Of a stretch of DNA of 34,861 nucleotides, positions 14,879-22,323 are shown one piece after another. Within the stretch, counting starts at the first letter, position 1. The number at the start of each line of letters is the position of its first letter. Source of the DNA: Pseudomonas sp. 21 (GTDB lineage Bacteria > Pseudomonadota > Gammaproteobacteria > Pseudomonadales > Pseudomonadaceae); contig NZ_JYOA01000003.1 in NCBI RefSeq assembly GCF_000955805.1, forward strand, positions 364,282-399,142, in the 5' to 3' direction. The position numbers and the translations under genes were made by a program. Below the pieces are notes generated by a model that did not search any database, had not been told where the DNA came from, and saw only the letters and a program-made list of their open reading frames with translations.

Positions 14879-14902
14879 GTAGGAGCGGACTCCGTCCGCG
14901 AT
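14879..14902. repeat. REP element upstream of the HDOD gene's 3' end
   Basis: GTAGGAGCGGACTCCGTCCGCGA has the REP head GTAGGAGCG and the palindrome GCGGAC-TCC-GTCCGC. It lies 28 bases beyond the stop of the minus-strand HDOD gene, a usual 3'-end position. Confidence 0.75.
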
Positions 14903-14930
14903 CGATCACCGGCGGCGCAATTGCCAGCCG

Positions 14931-15767
14931 TTACTGCAACATGCTCATCGCCGCTTCCATGGCCGCGGAGAGGTCTTCGTCTTCCTTCACGTCCGCCTTC
15001 GGGTCCAGGCCCAGCTTGGCGAACGCCGGGATGGTGGCCCAGTCCAGCTCGGTGTAGGGGTGCTGGCTGCCGAGGTAGCTCTGCAGGGTGGCAACCTGGA
15101 CGATGTCCACGTAGTCGACCTTGACCGAGTCGCGGCTGAAGTCCAGGTGCTGCCCCGGCACGGCGGCGATCGGCGCCGGGAAGTCCCAGGCCTTGAGGAT
15201 GCGGTCGCCGATGACCGGGTGGATGCGCTCGATCACGTGGTTGAGGCTGATGGAGTCGGCCAGCAGCTCGCTGTGCTCCTCGGCGTAGGTGAGGATCGGC
15301 AGCACGCCGATCTGATGCACCAGGCCGGCCAGGGTCGCCTGATCCGGCGCCAGGCGGGTGTAGTGGCGGCACAGGGCGTGGCAGATGCCGGCAATCTCGG
15401 TGCTCTTGTTCCACACCTCGCGCATCTTGCGGTCGACCACATCGGAAGTGGCCTGGAACATCTGCTCCATGGCCAGGCCGGTCGCCAGGTTGCAGGTGTA
15501 GTTGATCCCCAGGCGGCTGATCGCCATCTGCAGGTCGGTGATTTCCTTGTTGGTGCGCAGCAGCGGGCTGTTCACCACCTTGATGATGCGCGCGGTCAGG
15601 GCAGCGTCGTTGCCGATCACCTTGCTGAGGTCCTGGATGCTGATGTCCGGGTCTTCCGCCGCTTCACGGACGCGCAGGGCGACTTCCGGCAGCGTCGGCA
15701 GCACCAGCTCATCGTTGTCGATGGCCCGCAGCAGTTCCTGTTGTACTTTTTCGGCAAGCTTGCTCAT
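14931..15767 (-). CDS. HDOD domain-containing protein
   Basis: A 278-residue protein whose main part is an HDOD domain, a degenerate relative of HD phosphohydrolases found in bacterial signalling proteins. Visible features include LPTLPEVALRVREAAEDPDISIQDLSKVIGNDAALTARIIKVVNSP (about 23-68), typical of the domain's N-terminal half, and LAGLVHQIGVLPIL, where an HD enzyme would have its metal-binding HD pair. It carries no receiver, GGDEF or EAL domain, so it is a stand-alone HDOD protein. HDOD proteins often act as adaptors in nucleotide-second-messenger or stress signalling; the partner here is unknown. P. aeruginosa has a similar gene (PA0758) beside tctE. It lies 45 bases downstream of ygfZ on the same strand. 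Confidence 0.88.
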   Translation of the reverse strand: MSKLAEKVQQELLRAIDNDELVLPTLPEVALRVREAAEDPDISIQDLSKVIGNDAALTARIIKVVNSPLLRTNKEITDLQMAISRLGINYTCNLATGLAMEQMFQATSDVVDRKMREVWNKSTEIAGICHALCRHYTRLAPDQATLAGLVHQIGVLPILTYAEEHSELLADSISLNHVIERIHPVIGDRILKAWDFPAPIAAVPGQHLDFSRDSVKVDYVDIVQVATLQSYLGSQHPYTELDWATIPAFAKLGLDPKADVKEDEDLSAAMEAAMSMLQ

Positions 15768-15812
15768 GAAGTGTCCTTCAGGGAAAGCCGGGCTCCCCGC
15801 CCGGCACGAAAT

Positions 15813-16748
15813 TCAGCGCTGGATCTCGCGGTCGCTGTCCAGAACGTAAGGCAGATCCAGCAGGCGCAGGGGCTGGCCTTCGCCCAGGCGCACGTTGCCG
15901 TCGGCAGCGGCGTCGTCCTGCAGCACGGCGAGCAGCTCCACGCCATCGGTCGCGCGGGCGGCCAGTACCACCTCGCCGACGCTGGAGGAGTGCACCGGCG
16001 AGAACAGCTCGCGGCCCGGCTCCGGCAGTTCGGCGCTATCGAGTTTCAGGCGCTGCAGGCGGCGCTTGAGGCGGCCGAGGTACTGCATGCGCGCGACGAT
16101 TTCCTGGCCGGTATAGCAGCCCTTCTTGAAGCTCACGCCGCCCACGGCCTGCAGGTTGATCATCTGCGGGATGAACAGCTCGCGGGTGGCGCCGAACACC
16201 TGGCCGACGCCGGCACGCACCTGGCCGAGCAGCCAGTCGTTGAGCTCGGCGTGGGGCAGGCGGGCCTGCAGCAGGTCGGCGATGGCGGCGGCGCGTTCGG
16301 CCGGCGCCCAGAGTTCGACGCGGCCCTGGCCGAGGCCGATGGCGATCAGGCCGTCGGCTCGCGCCACCTGGTCGGCTTCACCGGAGAGCGTCAGGCCCAG
16401 TTCGGCGAGGACGGCCTCCGCACCGCTCAGGCCGAAGCGCGCCCACTGGGTGCTGTCATCGGAGAGGGTTGCCTTGGAGAACACCGCGTACTTCTTCAGG
16501 TCCGTCAGCTGGCTTTCCAGCAGATCGTTGGCCATGGCCAGCAGGAAGCCTTCGCCCTCGGCGAGGATGCGGAAGCTGGAGGTCATGCGGCCCTTGGGCG
16601 TGCAGCGGCCGCCGAGGCTGGAATACTCGGCGTTGAGGTAATTGAGATTGCAGGTCAGCTGGCCCTGGAGGAATTTGGCGGCGTCCGCGCCACGGACGGC
16701 GAGAATCCCTTCGTGATTGAGTTCGGTGTAGAAAGCAGAGTCGGTCAT
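15813..16748 (-). CDS. ygfZ: Folate-binding protein YgfZ
   Basis: The 311-residue protein belongs to the tetrahydrofolate-dependent family of YgfZ/GcvT-like proteins, which helps assemble or repair certain iron-sulfur clusters, including that of MiaB. The diagnostic motif KGCYTGQEIVARMQYLG, with its conserved cysteine, is present near the middle, and the N-terminal FLQGQLTCNLN with GGRCTPKGRM are also typical. I chose the ATG at 16748; an in-frame ATG at 16781 has no better ribosome site. It is divergent from sdhE across a 169-base gap, a pairing found widely in gamma-proteobacteria. Length is normal. Confidence 0.95.
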   Translation of the reverse strand: MTDSAFYTELNHEGILAVRGADAAKFLQGQLTCNLNYLNAEYSSLGGRCTPKGRMTSSFRILAEGEGFLLAMANDLLESQLTDLKKYAVFSKATLSDDSTQWARFGLSGAEAVLAELGLTLSGEADQVARADGLIAIGLGQGRVELWAPAERAAAIADLLQARLPHAELNDWLLGQVRAGVGQVFGATRELFIPQMINLQAVGGVSFKKGCYTGQEIVARMQYLGRLKRRLQRLKLDSAELPEPGRELFSPVHSSSVGEVVLAARATDGVELLAVLQDDAAADGNVRLGEGQPLRLLDLPYVLDSDREIQR

Positions 16749-16834
16749 CACGATTCGCTGGAAGAAAGTTAGGGGCCTCATGATAGAGCCCAGGCCCAGC
16801 CTTGTCAGCGGGTGCCGGGTGAGCCGAGCATGCG

Positions 16835-16840
16835 TATAAT
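16835..16840 (+). promoter_or_regulatory. Consensus -10 hexamer upstream of sdhE
   Basis: A perfect TATAAT at 16835-16840 lies about 78 bases before the sdhE start in the ygfZ-sdhE gap. No good -35 is found 16-18 bases upstream; TTGTCA at 16802 is too far away. The sdhE-ygfX promoter is probably here but depends on the -10. Confidence 0.5.
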
Positions 16841-16917
16841 GCCGCTCGGCTCGCGCCGTCCGTCGACTTCGCGAGCGACAACACGTATTCGCCCGCTGTT
16901 AATCGAGGTGCCCGCAG

Positions 16918-17172
16918 ATGACTGACGAAATCGAACTCAAACGCCTTTTCTGGCACAGCCGCCGCGGCATGCTGGAACTGGACGTCCTGCTGGTGCCTTT
17001 TGTCCAGGAAGTCTACCCGGGCCTGCCCGCCGATGATCAGGCGCGCTTCCGCAAGCTGCTGGAGTGCGAGGACCAGGACATGTTCGGCTGGTTCATGCAG
17101 CGCGGCGAGCCGGAAGATGCCGACCTGCGCATCATCGTTCGCATGATCCTGGACCGTGTCCAGCCGAAGTGA
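16918..17172 (+). CDS. sdhE: FAD assembly factor SdhE
   Basis: An 84-residue protein of the SdhE/YgfY family, which promotes covalent attachment of FAD to succinate dehydrogenase subunit SdhA. The signature RGMLELD at 16-22 is intact, as is [19 protein letters not shown]. The size is typical. It is cytosolic and forms a five-helix bundle in characterised members. The ATG at 16918 has GAGGTG upstream. It overlaps ygfX by 17 bases. Nearby nadB is itself a flavoprotein related to SdhA, though its FAD is not covalently bound, so the adjacency may be coincidental. Confidence 0.96.
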   Translation: MTDEIELKRLFWHSRRGMLELDVLLVPFVQEVYPGLPADDQARFRKLLECEDQDMFGWFMQRGEPEDADLRIIVRMILDRVQPK

Positions 17173-17608
17173 CCCCTTCGAGTGCCGCTGGCAACCGTCC
17201 ATCGGTTTGCTGGCGGCCTATCTCGCCGCGCAGTTCGGTGCCGTCCTGGCGCTGCTGCTCGCGGAGATTCCCCTTCACGTCAAGACGCTCGGCCTGAGCC
17301 TCTGCCTGCTGCATGCCTGCCGGGTCGTGCCTGGGCGGATTCTATTGCGTGCGCCGGATTCGGTGCGTGCGCTGCGCCACAACGCCGAGGGCTGGCAGCT
17401 GTGGAGCGAACGGGAAGGGTTCCAGCCGGTGCAGTTGATGCCGGACAGCCTGGCGCTGCCCTCGCTGATCGTCCTGCGTTTCCGCCGTCCCGGCGACTGG
17501 CTGGCGCGCAGCGTCTGCGTGCCGGCCGATGCCCTGGCGCCGGAGTTGCACCGGCGCCTGCGCGTGCGGCTGCGCTTCAGTCGCAATAGGTGGACGGCGC
17601 CAGGATAG
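17156..17608 (+). CDS. YgfX family inner-membrane protein
   Basis: A 150-residue protein of the YgfX (CptA) type, usually encoded with sdhE. Two membrane helices (about 16-36, [21 protein letters not shown], and 42-55, [14 protein letters not shown]) precede a cytoplasmic domain with [16 protein letters not shown] and a basic C-terminus. The E. coli pair was described as a toxin-antitoxin system acting on cell shape, but SdhE's flavinylation role makes that reading uncertain. The start is GTG at 17156, giving 17 bases of overlap with sdhE. The 3' end overlaps the convergent nadB by 32 bases, so both reading frames share that DNA. Confidence 0.85.
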   Translation: MSSRSDPFECRWQPSIGLLAAYLAAQFGAVLALLLAEIPLHVKTLGLSLCLLHACRVVPGRILLRAPDSVRALRHNAEGWQLWSEREGFQPVQLMPDSLALPSLIVLRFRRPGDWLARSVCVPADALAPELHRRLRVRLRFSRNRWTAPG

Positions 17609-19193
17609 TGTCGCGGGCCTCGGGCAGCAGGTCCGGGTAGTCCAGCGTGTAGTGCAGGCCGCGGCTTTCGTGGCGCTGCATGGCGGAGAGGATGATCAGC
17701 TCGGCCACCTGGGCCAGGTTGCGCAGCTCGATCAGGTCGCGGCTGACCTTGTAGTTCGAGTAGAACTCGTCGATCTCGTCCAGCAGCAGGCGTACCCGGT
17801 GCTGGGCGCGCGCCAGGCGCTTGTTGGTGCGCACGATGCCCACGTAGTCCCACATGAAGCGCCGCAGTTCGTCCCAGTTGTGGGCGATGATCACGTCCTC
17901 GTCCGAGTCGGTCACCTGGCTGGCGTCCCAGCAGGGCAACGCGACCAGGGTCTGGGCCTTGGGCAGTTCGGCGAGGATGTCGGCGGCAGCGGAGCGGGCG
18001 TAGACGAAGCACTCCAGCAGCGAGTTGCTGGCCATGCGGTTGGCGCCGTGCAGGCCGGTGAAGGTGGTCTCGCCGATGGCGTAGAGGTTCGGCACGTCGG
18101 TGCGACCCTGGGAATCCACCAGCACGCCGCCGCAGGTGTAGTGCGCTGCCGGCACTACCGGGATGGGCTCGCGGGTGATGTCGATGCCGAAGTCCAGGCA
18201 GCGCTCGTAGACGGTGGGGAAGTGCTCGCGGATGAACTCGGCCGGCTTGTGGCTGATGTCCAGGTAGACGTAGTCGATACCCAGGCGCTTCATCTCGTGG
18301 TCGATGGCGCGGGCCACCACGTCGCGCGGGGCGAGTTCGCCCAGGGCGTGGAAGCGCGGCATGAAGCGCTCGCCATTGGGCAGGCGCAGCAGGGCGCCTT
18401 CGCCGCGCAGCGCTTCGGTGATCAGGAAACTCTTGGCCTGCGGGTGGTACAGGCAGGTCGGGTGGAACTGGTTGAACTCCAGGTTGCCGACCCGGCAGCC
18501 GGCGCGCCAGGCCATGGCGATGCCATCGCCGGAGTTGCCGTCGGGGTTGCTGGTATAGAGGTAGACCTTGCTGGCGCCGCCGGAGGCGAGCACGGTGAAG
18601 CGAGCACTGAAGGTGTCCACTTCGCCGGTGGCGCGGTCCAGCACGTAGGCGCCCAGGCAGCGCTGACCGTCCATGCCCAGTTTCTGCTCGGTGATCAGGT
18701 CGACGGCGACCCGTTGCGACAGCAGTTCGATGTTCGGCCGCTGGCGGGCCTGTTCCAGCAGGGCGTTGAAGATCGCGGCGCCGGTGGCGTCGGCGGCGTG
18801 GATGATCCGGCGGTGGCTGTGGCCGCCTTCCCGGGTCAGGTGGAATTCGAAGCCACCGTCCTCGCGGCCCGGCTCATGGTCGCGGGTGAAGGGCACGCCT
18901 TGTTCGATCAGCCACTGGATTGCCTCGCGGCTATGCTCGACGGTGAATTTCACCGCGTCCTCGCGGCACAGGCCGGCGCCGGCGACCAGGGTGTCTTCGA
19001 CGTGGGACTCGACGGTATCGGTGTCATCCAGCACGGCGGCGACGCCGCCCTGGGCCCAGAAGGTGGAGCCCTGGGAGAGTTCGCCCTTGCTCAGCACGGC
19101 GATCCTCAGGTGCGAGGGCAGCGTCAAGGCCAGCGTCAGGCCGGCGGCCCCGCTGCCGATCACTAGGACATCGTGCTGGAAATGCTGACTCAT
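17577..19193 (-). CDS. nadB: L-aspartate oxidase
   Basis: The 538-residue FAD enzyme oxidises L-aspartate to iminoaspartate, the first step of de novo NAD synthesis, passing it to NadA. The N-terminal dinucleotide site is [17 protein letters not shown] (about 6-22), followed by [17 protein letters not shown], typical of the fumarate reductase/NadB family, and later [26 protein letters not shown] and [25 protein letters not shown]. The C-terminal helical domain includes [23 protein letters not shown] chose the ATG at 19193, giving a length close to the E. coli enzyme; an upstream in-frame ATG at 19265 is rejected. It is divergent from algU, as in P. aeruginosa (PA0761). Confidence 0.97.
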   Translation of the reverse strand: MSQHFQHDVLVIGSGAAGLTLALTLPSHLRIAVLSKGELSQGSTFWAQGGVAAVLDDTDTVESHVEDTLVAGAGLCREDAVKFTVEHSREAIQWLIEQGVPFTRDHEPGREDGGFEFHLTREGGHSHRRIIHAADATGAAIFNALLEQARQRPNIELLSQRVAVDLITEQKLGMDGQRCLGAYVLDRATGEVDTFSARFTVLASGGASKVYLYTSNPDGNSGDGIAMAWRAGCRVGNLEFNQFHPTCLYHPQAKSFLITEALRGEGALLRLPNGERFMPRFHALGELAPRDVVARAIDHEMKRLGIDYVYLDISHKPAEFIREHFPTVYERCLDFGIDITREPIPVVPAAHYTCGGVLVDSQGRTDVPNLYAIGETTFTGLHGANRMASNSLLECFVYARSAAADILAELPKAQTLVALPCWDASQVTDSDEDVIIAHNWDELRRFMWDYVGIVRTNKRLARAQHRVRLLLDEIDEFYSNYKVSRDLIELRNLAQVAELIILSAMQRHESRGLHYTLDYPDLLPEARDTILAPSTYCD

Positions 19194-19218
19194 ACCCGGC
19201 TCCACAAAATGGCGCCCT

Positions 19219-19245
19219 AGTATATAGAAGGGGGCCGCGGCACAA
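19219..19245 (-). promoter_or_regulatory. Possible nadB promoter
   Basis: The minus strand has TATACT (19224-19219), five of six consensus bases, 25 bases before the nadB start. TTGTGC (19245-19240) is 15 bases upstream, short for a -35 spacing. The -10 is credible and the -35 weak. Confidence 0.4.
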
Positions 19246-19383
19246 TACTGGCGAACCGATGACACCGAAGGCGCGTGCGGCGGGGCGGCAGTCGCAGGGC
19301 GGGAGACATTCTTCCCCGCTCAAGCCGGCCCGGCGGGCGTCCGGGTGGCGTCGAAATCATTGAAGGACCAAGGCAAATCCCCG

Positions 19384-19410
19384 GAACTTTTTCAGGCGTT
19401 CCGGTTCGAA
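19384..19410 (+). promoter_or_regulatory. AlgU-dependent promoter of algU (distal)
   Basis: GAACTT (19384-19389), a 16-base spacer and TCGAA (19406-19410) match the AlgU/RpoE consensus GAACTT-N16/17-TCnnA exactly. It lies 244 bases before the algU start, in the position of the autoregulated P1 promoter known in P. aeruginosa. Confidence 0.85.
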
Positions 19411-19567
19411 CGCGGAATACCCAATCAGCTTTGCGCGCAGATTGACATTGCGCGGAAGGGGAGCGGGTGTTCCGCCCGGTGCAGTTGAATTTGACGGGCT
19501 TCGGACGCATGTCGGGGTCCGATTGCCGCCAATGTGAAAAAACTGTGCGGCGCATGCTTGGAGGGGA

Positions 19568-19594
19568 GAACTTTTGCAAAAGACCCGAGTCTAT
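19568..19594 (+). promoter_or_regulatory. AlgU-dependent promoter of algU (proximal)
   Basis: A second GAACTT (19568-19573) is followed after 16 bases by TCTAT (19590-19594), a near match to the AlgU -10 (TCnnA). It lies about 60 bases upstream of algU, like the P3 promoter described in P. aeruginosa. Together with the distal site it gives a two-step autoregulated leader. The remainder of the 460-base nadB-algU gap shows no gene. Confidence 0.7.
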
Positions 19595-19653
19595 CTTGGC
19601 AGGACGATTCACCAGGGTGCTCGAAGCTCCTCCAGGTTTTCAGAGGAGCATTC

Positions 19654-20238
19654 ATGCTAACCCAGGAAACGGATCAGCAACTGGTTGAACGGGTACAGCG
19701 CGGAGATAAACGGGCATTCGACCTGCTGGTGCTGAAGTACCAGCACAAGATTCTGGGGCTGATCGTGCGATTCGTGCACGACGCCCAGGAAGCCCAGGAC
19801 GTCGCACAGGAAGCGTTCATCAAGGCGTATCGCGCCTTGGGTAACTTCCGCGGTGACAGTGCCTTTTATACCTGGCTGTACCGTATCGCCATCAACACCG
19901 CGAAGAACCATCTGGTTGCGCGCGGTCGGCGGCCGCCGGACAGCGATGTCACGGCAGAGGATGCGGAATTCTTCGATGGCGACCACGCCCTGAAGGATAT
20001 CGAGTCGCCGGAAAGAGCCATGCTGCGGGATGAGATCGAGGAAACGGTCCATCGCACCATCCAGCAGCTGCCCGATGATTTGCGCACGGCTTTGACCCTG
20101 CGTGAGTTCGAAGGTCTGAGTTACGAAGATATCGCCACCGTGATGCAGTGTCCGGTGGGAACCGTCCGCTCACGGATCTTCCGTGCGCGGGAAGCGATCG
20201 ACAAAGCTTTGCAGCCTTTGTTGCATGATGAAGTCTGA
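19654..20238 (+). CDS. algU: Envelope-stress sigma factor AlgU (AlgT/RpoE, sigma-22)
   Basis: A 194-residue ECF sigma factor. Region 2 is QDVAQEAFIKAYRALGNFRGDSAFYTWLYRIAINTAKNHL (about 47-88), where the -10 element is recognised. Region 4 (about 131-185, LPDDLRTALTLREFEGLSYEDIATVMQCPVGTVRSRIFRAREAI) has the helix-turn-helix that reads the GAACTT -35. It directs RNA polymerase to alginate, envelope-repair and osmotic-stress genes. The ATG at 19654 has AGAGGAG seven bases upstream; upstream in-frame codons lie in the promoter region and are rejected. It is the first gene of algU-mucABCD, with its anti-sigma factor next, so synthesis and restraint are coupled. Confidence 0.98.
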   Translation: MLTQETDQQLVERVQRGDKRAFDLLVLKYQHKILGLIVRFVHDAQEAQDVAQEAFIKAYRALGNFRGDSAFYTWLYRIAINTAKNHLVARGRRPPDSDVTAEDAEFFDGDHALKDIESPERAMLRDEIEETVHRTIQQLPDDLRTALTLREFEGLSYEDIATVMQCPVGTVRSRIFRAREAIDKALQPLLHDEV

Positions 20239-20269
20239 TACAGCGGCAGAAGCCAAGAGAGGTACCGCT

Positions 20270-20854
20270 ATGAGTCGTGAAGCCCTGCAGGAGTCGCTGT
20301 CCGCTGTTATGGATAACGAAGCGGATGAGCTGGAGCTGCGGCGTGTGCTTGCAGCCTGCGGCGAGGACGCCGAATTGCGGGCCACCTGGTCCCGTTACCA
20401 ACTGGCCCGTGCAGTGATGCACCGCGAGCCGGCCATGCCCAAGCTGGACATCGCCGCCGCTGTGTCCGCCGCACTGGCTGATGAAGTCGCACCGGCACCG
20501 CGCAGCCGTAATCCCTGGCGCAATGTCGGCCGCCTGGCTGTCGCCGCCTCGGTGACCCTGGCCGTGCTGGCTGGTGTGCGCATGTACCACCAGGACGACA
20601 GTGTTGCCAACGGCCTTGCCCAGCAAGGCGCCACTCCGCAGATCGCCCTGCCGCAAGTGCAAGGCCCGGCGGTACTGGCAGGCTACACTCAGGACGAGGC
20701 GCCGCAGGTGATCACCAATGCCCAGGGCGGGCAGACCACCTGGCATGAGCAGCGTCTTCCGGGTTATCTGCGTCAACACGCGCAGCAGTCCGCCGTCAGC
20801 GGCACCGACAGCGCCCTGCCTTACGCACGCGCCGCGAGCCTGGAAAGCCGCTGA
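20270..20854 (+). CDS. mucA: Anti-sigma factor MucA
   Basis: The 194-residue single-pass inner-membrane protein has an N-terminal cytoplasmic AlgU-binding domain (SREALQESLSAVMDNEADELELRRVLAACGEDAELRATW, 2-40), a membrane helix at about 86-104 (NVGRLAVAASVTLAVLAGV) and a periplasmic part that binds MucB. The stretch GPAVLAGY puts an Ala-Gly bond at 137/138, matching the site reported for AlgW cleavage in P. aeruginosa MucA, one residue later. The frame is full-length, so the frequent mucA22-type truncation that causes mucoidy is absent. AGAGAGG precedes the ATG at 20270. Stress-induced proteolysis by AlgW and then MucP should release AlgU; those protease genes are outside this window. Confidence 0.97.
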   Translation: MSREALQESLSAVMDNEADELELRRVLAACGEDAELRATWSRYQLARAVMHREPAMPKLDIAAAVSAALADEVAPAPRSRNPWRNVGRLAVAASVTLAVLAGVRMYHQDDSVANGLAQQGATPQIALPQVQGPAVLAGYTQDEAPQVITNAQGGQTTWHEQRLPGYLRQHAQQSAVSGTDSALPYARAASLESR

Positions 20855-20875
20855 TTTGCGACCTTAAGGAGCGAC

Positions 20876-21820
20876 ATGCGCGCGACAACAGCACTGTTGT
20901 TCTTCCTCGGTGGCCTGCTGGCATTGCCAGTCCAGGCCGCCGATGCGTTGGACTGGATCAAGCGCCTCTCCGAGGCTGATCAGCAACAGAACTTCCAGGG
21001 TACTTTCATCTACGAACGCAGCGGAGCCTTCTCCACCCACGATGTCTGGCATCGGGTGGAGAGTGATGGTTCGGTGCGCGAGCACCTGGTCCAGGTCGAT
21101 GGGCCGCGCCAGGAAGTGGTGCGCGTCGATGGCGCCACCCAGTGCGTAGGTGGCGGTATGTCGGGCCAGGTGTCGACCGGCGAGATGTGGCCGGCGCGCA
21201 AGCTCAATCCGAGCGAACTGTCCGCTTACTACGATGTTCGTGTCGCCGGCGAGTCGCGCATTGCCGACCGCCCGGCGGTGGTGCTGGCGGTGATCCCGCG
21301 TGACCAGCATCGCTATGGCTTCGAGCTGCACGTCGACAAGGAAACCGGCCTGCCGCTCAAGTCCCTGCTGCTCAACGACAAGGGCCAGATCATCGAGCGC
21401 CTGCAATTCACCCGCATCGACATGGCAGCGCCGGACGATGGCGAGTTGCAAGCGAGCGCGGCCTGCAAGCCGGTGAAGGAAGCCAAGGTTGCCGAAGTGA
21501 AGACCAGCTGGCATTCGGAATGGGTGCCGCCGGGCTTTACCCTGAACAGTACGCTGCAGGAGCGCAGCCCGGTCTCCAATGACCAGGTCCTGTGCCTCGC
21601 CTACGGCGATGGCCTGGCACGCTTCTCGGTGTTCCTCGAACCTCTGCACGGCGCCAAGGTCGACGATGCCCGCACCCAGCTGGGCCCGACCACCGTGGTG
21701 TCGAGGCGCTTCGCCAGTGAAGATGGCGGCACCATGGTGACCGTCGTTGGCGAGATACCCAGTGGCACGGCCGAGCGCGTGGCGTTGTCCATGCGGCCAA
21801 CGGGAGCCCAGCCACAGTGA
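20876..21820 (+). CDS. mucB: Periplasmic negative regulator MucB (RseB family)
   Basis: A 314-residue exported protein. The signal peptide MRATTALLFFLGGLLALPVQA ends near residue 21. The mature protein begins ADALDWIKRLSEADQQQNFQGTFIYERSG, the usual opening of RseB/MucB, whose larger domain is lipoprotein-carrier-like, followed by a smaller C-terminal domain (about 210-310, SEWVPPGFTLNSTL and DGLARFSVFLEPLHG). It binds the periplasmic part of MucA and shields it from AlgW; in E. coli RseB this is relieved by mislocalised lipopolysaccharide. A cysteine pair (C86 region CVGGG and C in AACKPV) could form a disulfide. Its TGA overlaps the GTG of mucC by three bases. Confidence 0.96.
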   Translation: MRATTALLFFLGGLLALPVQAADALDWIKRLSEADQQQNFQGTFIYERSGAFSTHDVWHRVESDGSVREHLVQVDGPRQEVVRVDGATQCVGGGMSGQVSTGEMWPARKLNPSELSAYYDVRVAGESRIADRPAVVLAVIPRDQHRYGFELHVDKETGLPLKSLLLNDKGQIIERLQFTRIDMAAPDDGELQASAACKPVKEAKVAEVKTSWHSEWVPPGFTLNSTLQERSPVSNDQVLCLAYGDGLARFSVFLEPLHGAKVDDARTQLGPTTVVSRRFASEDGGTMVTVVGEIPSGTAERVALSMRPTGAQPQ

Positions 21821-22287
21821 TCCATGAGCGGGGGAGGGTGATTGCGGTCGAGTCTGGAGCTGTCCAGGTCGAAACGCTGCGCCGCTCCACCTGCTCGGGA
21901 TGTTCGGTCAACGCCGGTTGCGGCCAGGGTCTCCTGGAGCGACTGGGCGTCTCCCGGGGGCGTGGCCAGGTGCGAGCGCTGACCCCGCCGGATCTGGCCT
22001 CCTTGAATCTGGCGCCCGGCGATGAAGTCGTGCTGGGCGTGGATGAAGACCTTCTGCTGAAAAGCGCCCTGCTTTTCTATCTCTTCCCGCTGATCGGGCT
22101 GTTCGCGCTGGCGCTGCTGGCGGAGCGCCTCGATCTGGGGGAACCTCTCATCATCGTGGCCGGGCTGGCGGGTTTCCTGTTGTCCTGGCTGCTGGTGCGT
22201 CGCTACACGCGACGCCATGCGGATGATCCGGCGATGCAACCGGTTGTGCTGCGTGCGCTGGTCGGTGGGCCGCCCGGCCCTGTTTAG
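21817..22287 (+). CDS. mucC: MucC (RseC/MucC family membrane protein)
   Basis: The start is GTG at 21817, sharing GTGA with the mucB stop. The product is 156 residues. An N-terminal cysteine motif, CSGCSVNAGCG (about 25-35), is characteristic of RseC/MucC and may bind a redox or metal centre. Two membrane helices follow (about 87-110, SALLFYLFPLIGLFALALLAE, and 113-132, LIIVAGLAGFLLSWLLV). RseC proteins act in SoxR reduction or thiamine-related roles in enterobacteria; MucC's part in alginate control is minor and unclear. A basic tail (RRYTRRHADD) lies on the cytoplasmic side. Translation is probably coupled to mucB. Confidence 0.92.
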   Translation: MIHERGRVIAVESGAVQVETLRRSTCSGCSVNAGCGQGLLERLGVSRGRGQVRALTPPDLASLNLAPGDEVVLGVDEDLLLKSALLFYLFPLIGLFALALLAERLDLGEPLIIVAGLAGFLLSWLLVRRYTRRHADDPAMQPVVLRALVGGPPGPV

Positions 22288-22323
22288 TGATCTTCCCAAT
22301 CAACATCACGGGAGCTGTAGTCA

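Noticed and set aside
14613..14909. 98-codon minus-strand frame with periodic peptide through the repeats
   Set aside because: The periodicity comes from the 107-bp DNA repeats and the units are not all multiples of three; no ribosome site.
15060..16772. 570-codon plus-strand frame opposite the HDOD and ygfZ genes
   Set aside because: It spans two genuine minus-strand genes and their gap. Composition is that of a shadow frame.
16918..17608. sdhE-ygfX as a novel toxin-antitoxin system
   Set aside because: This is the widely conserved SdhE-YgfX pair; SdhE has an established flavinylation role, so it is not new.
17529..19166. 545-codon plus-strand frame opposite nadB
   Set aside because: NadB motifs are complete on the minus strand; this frame shows no domain.
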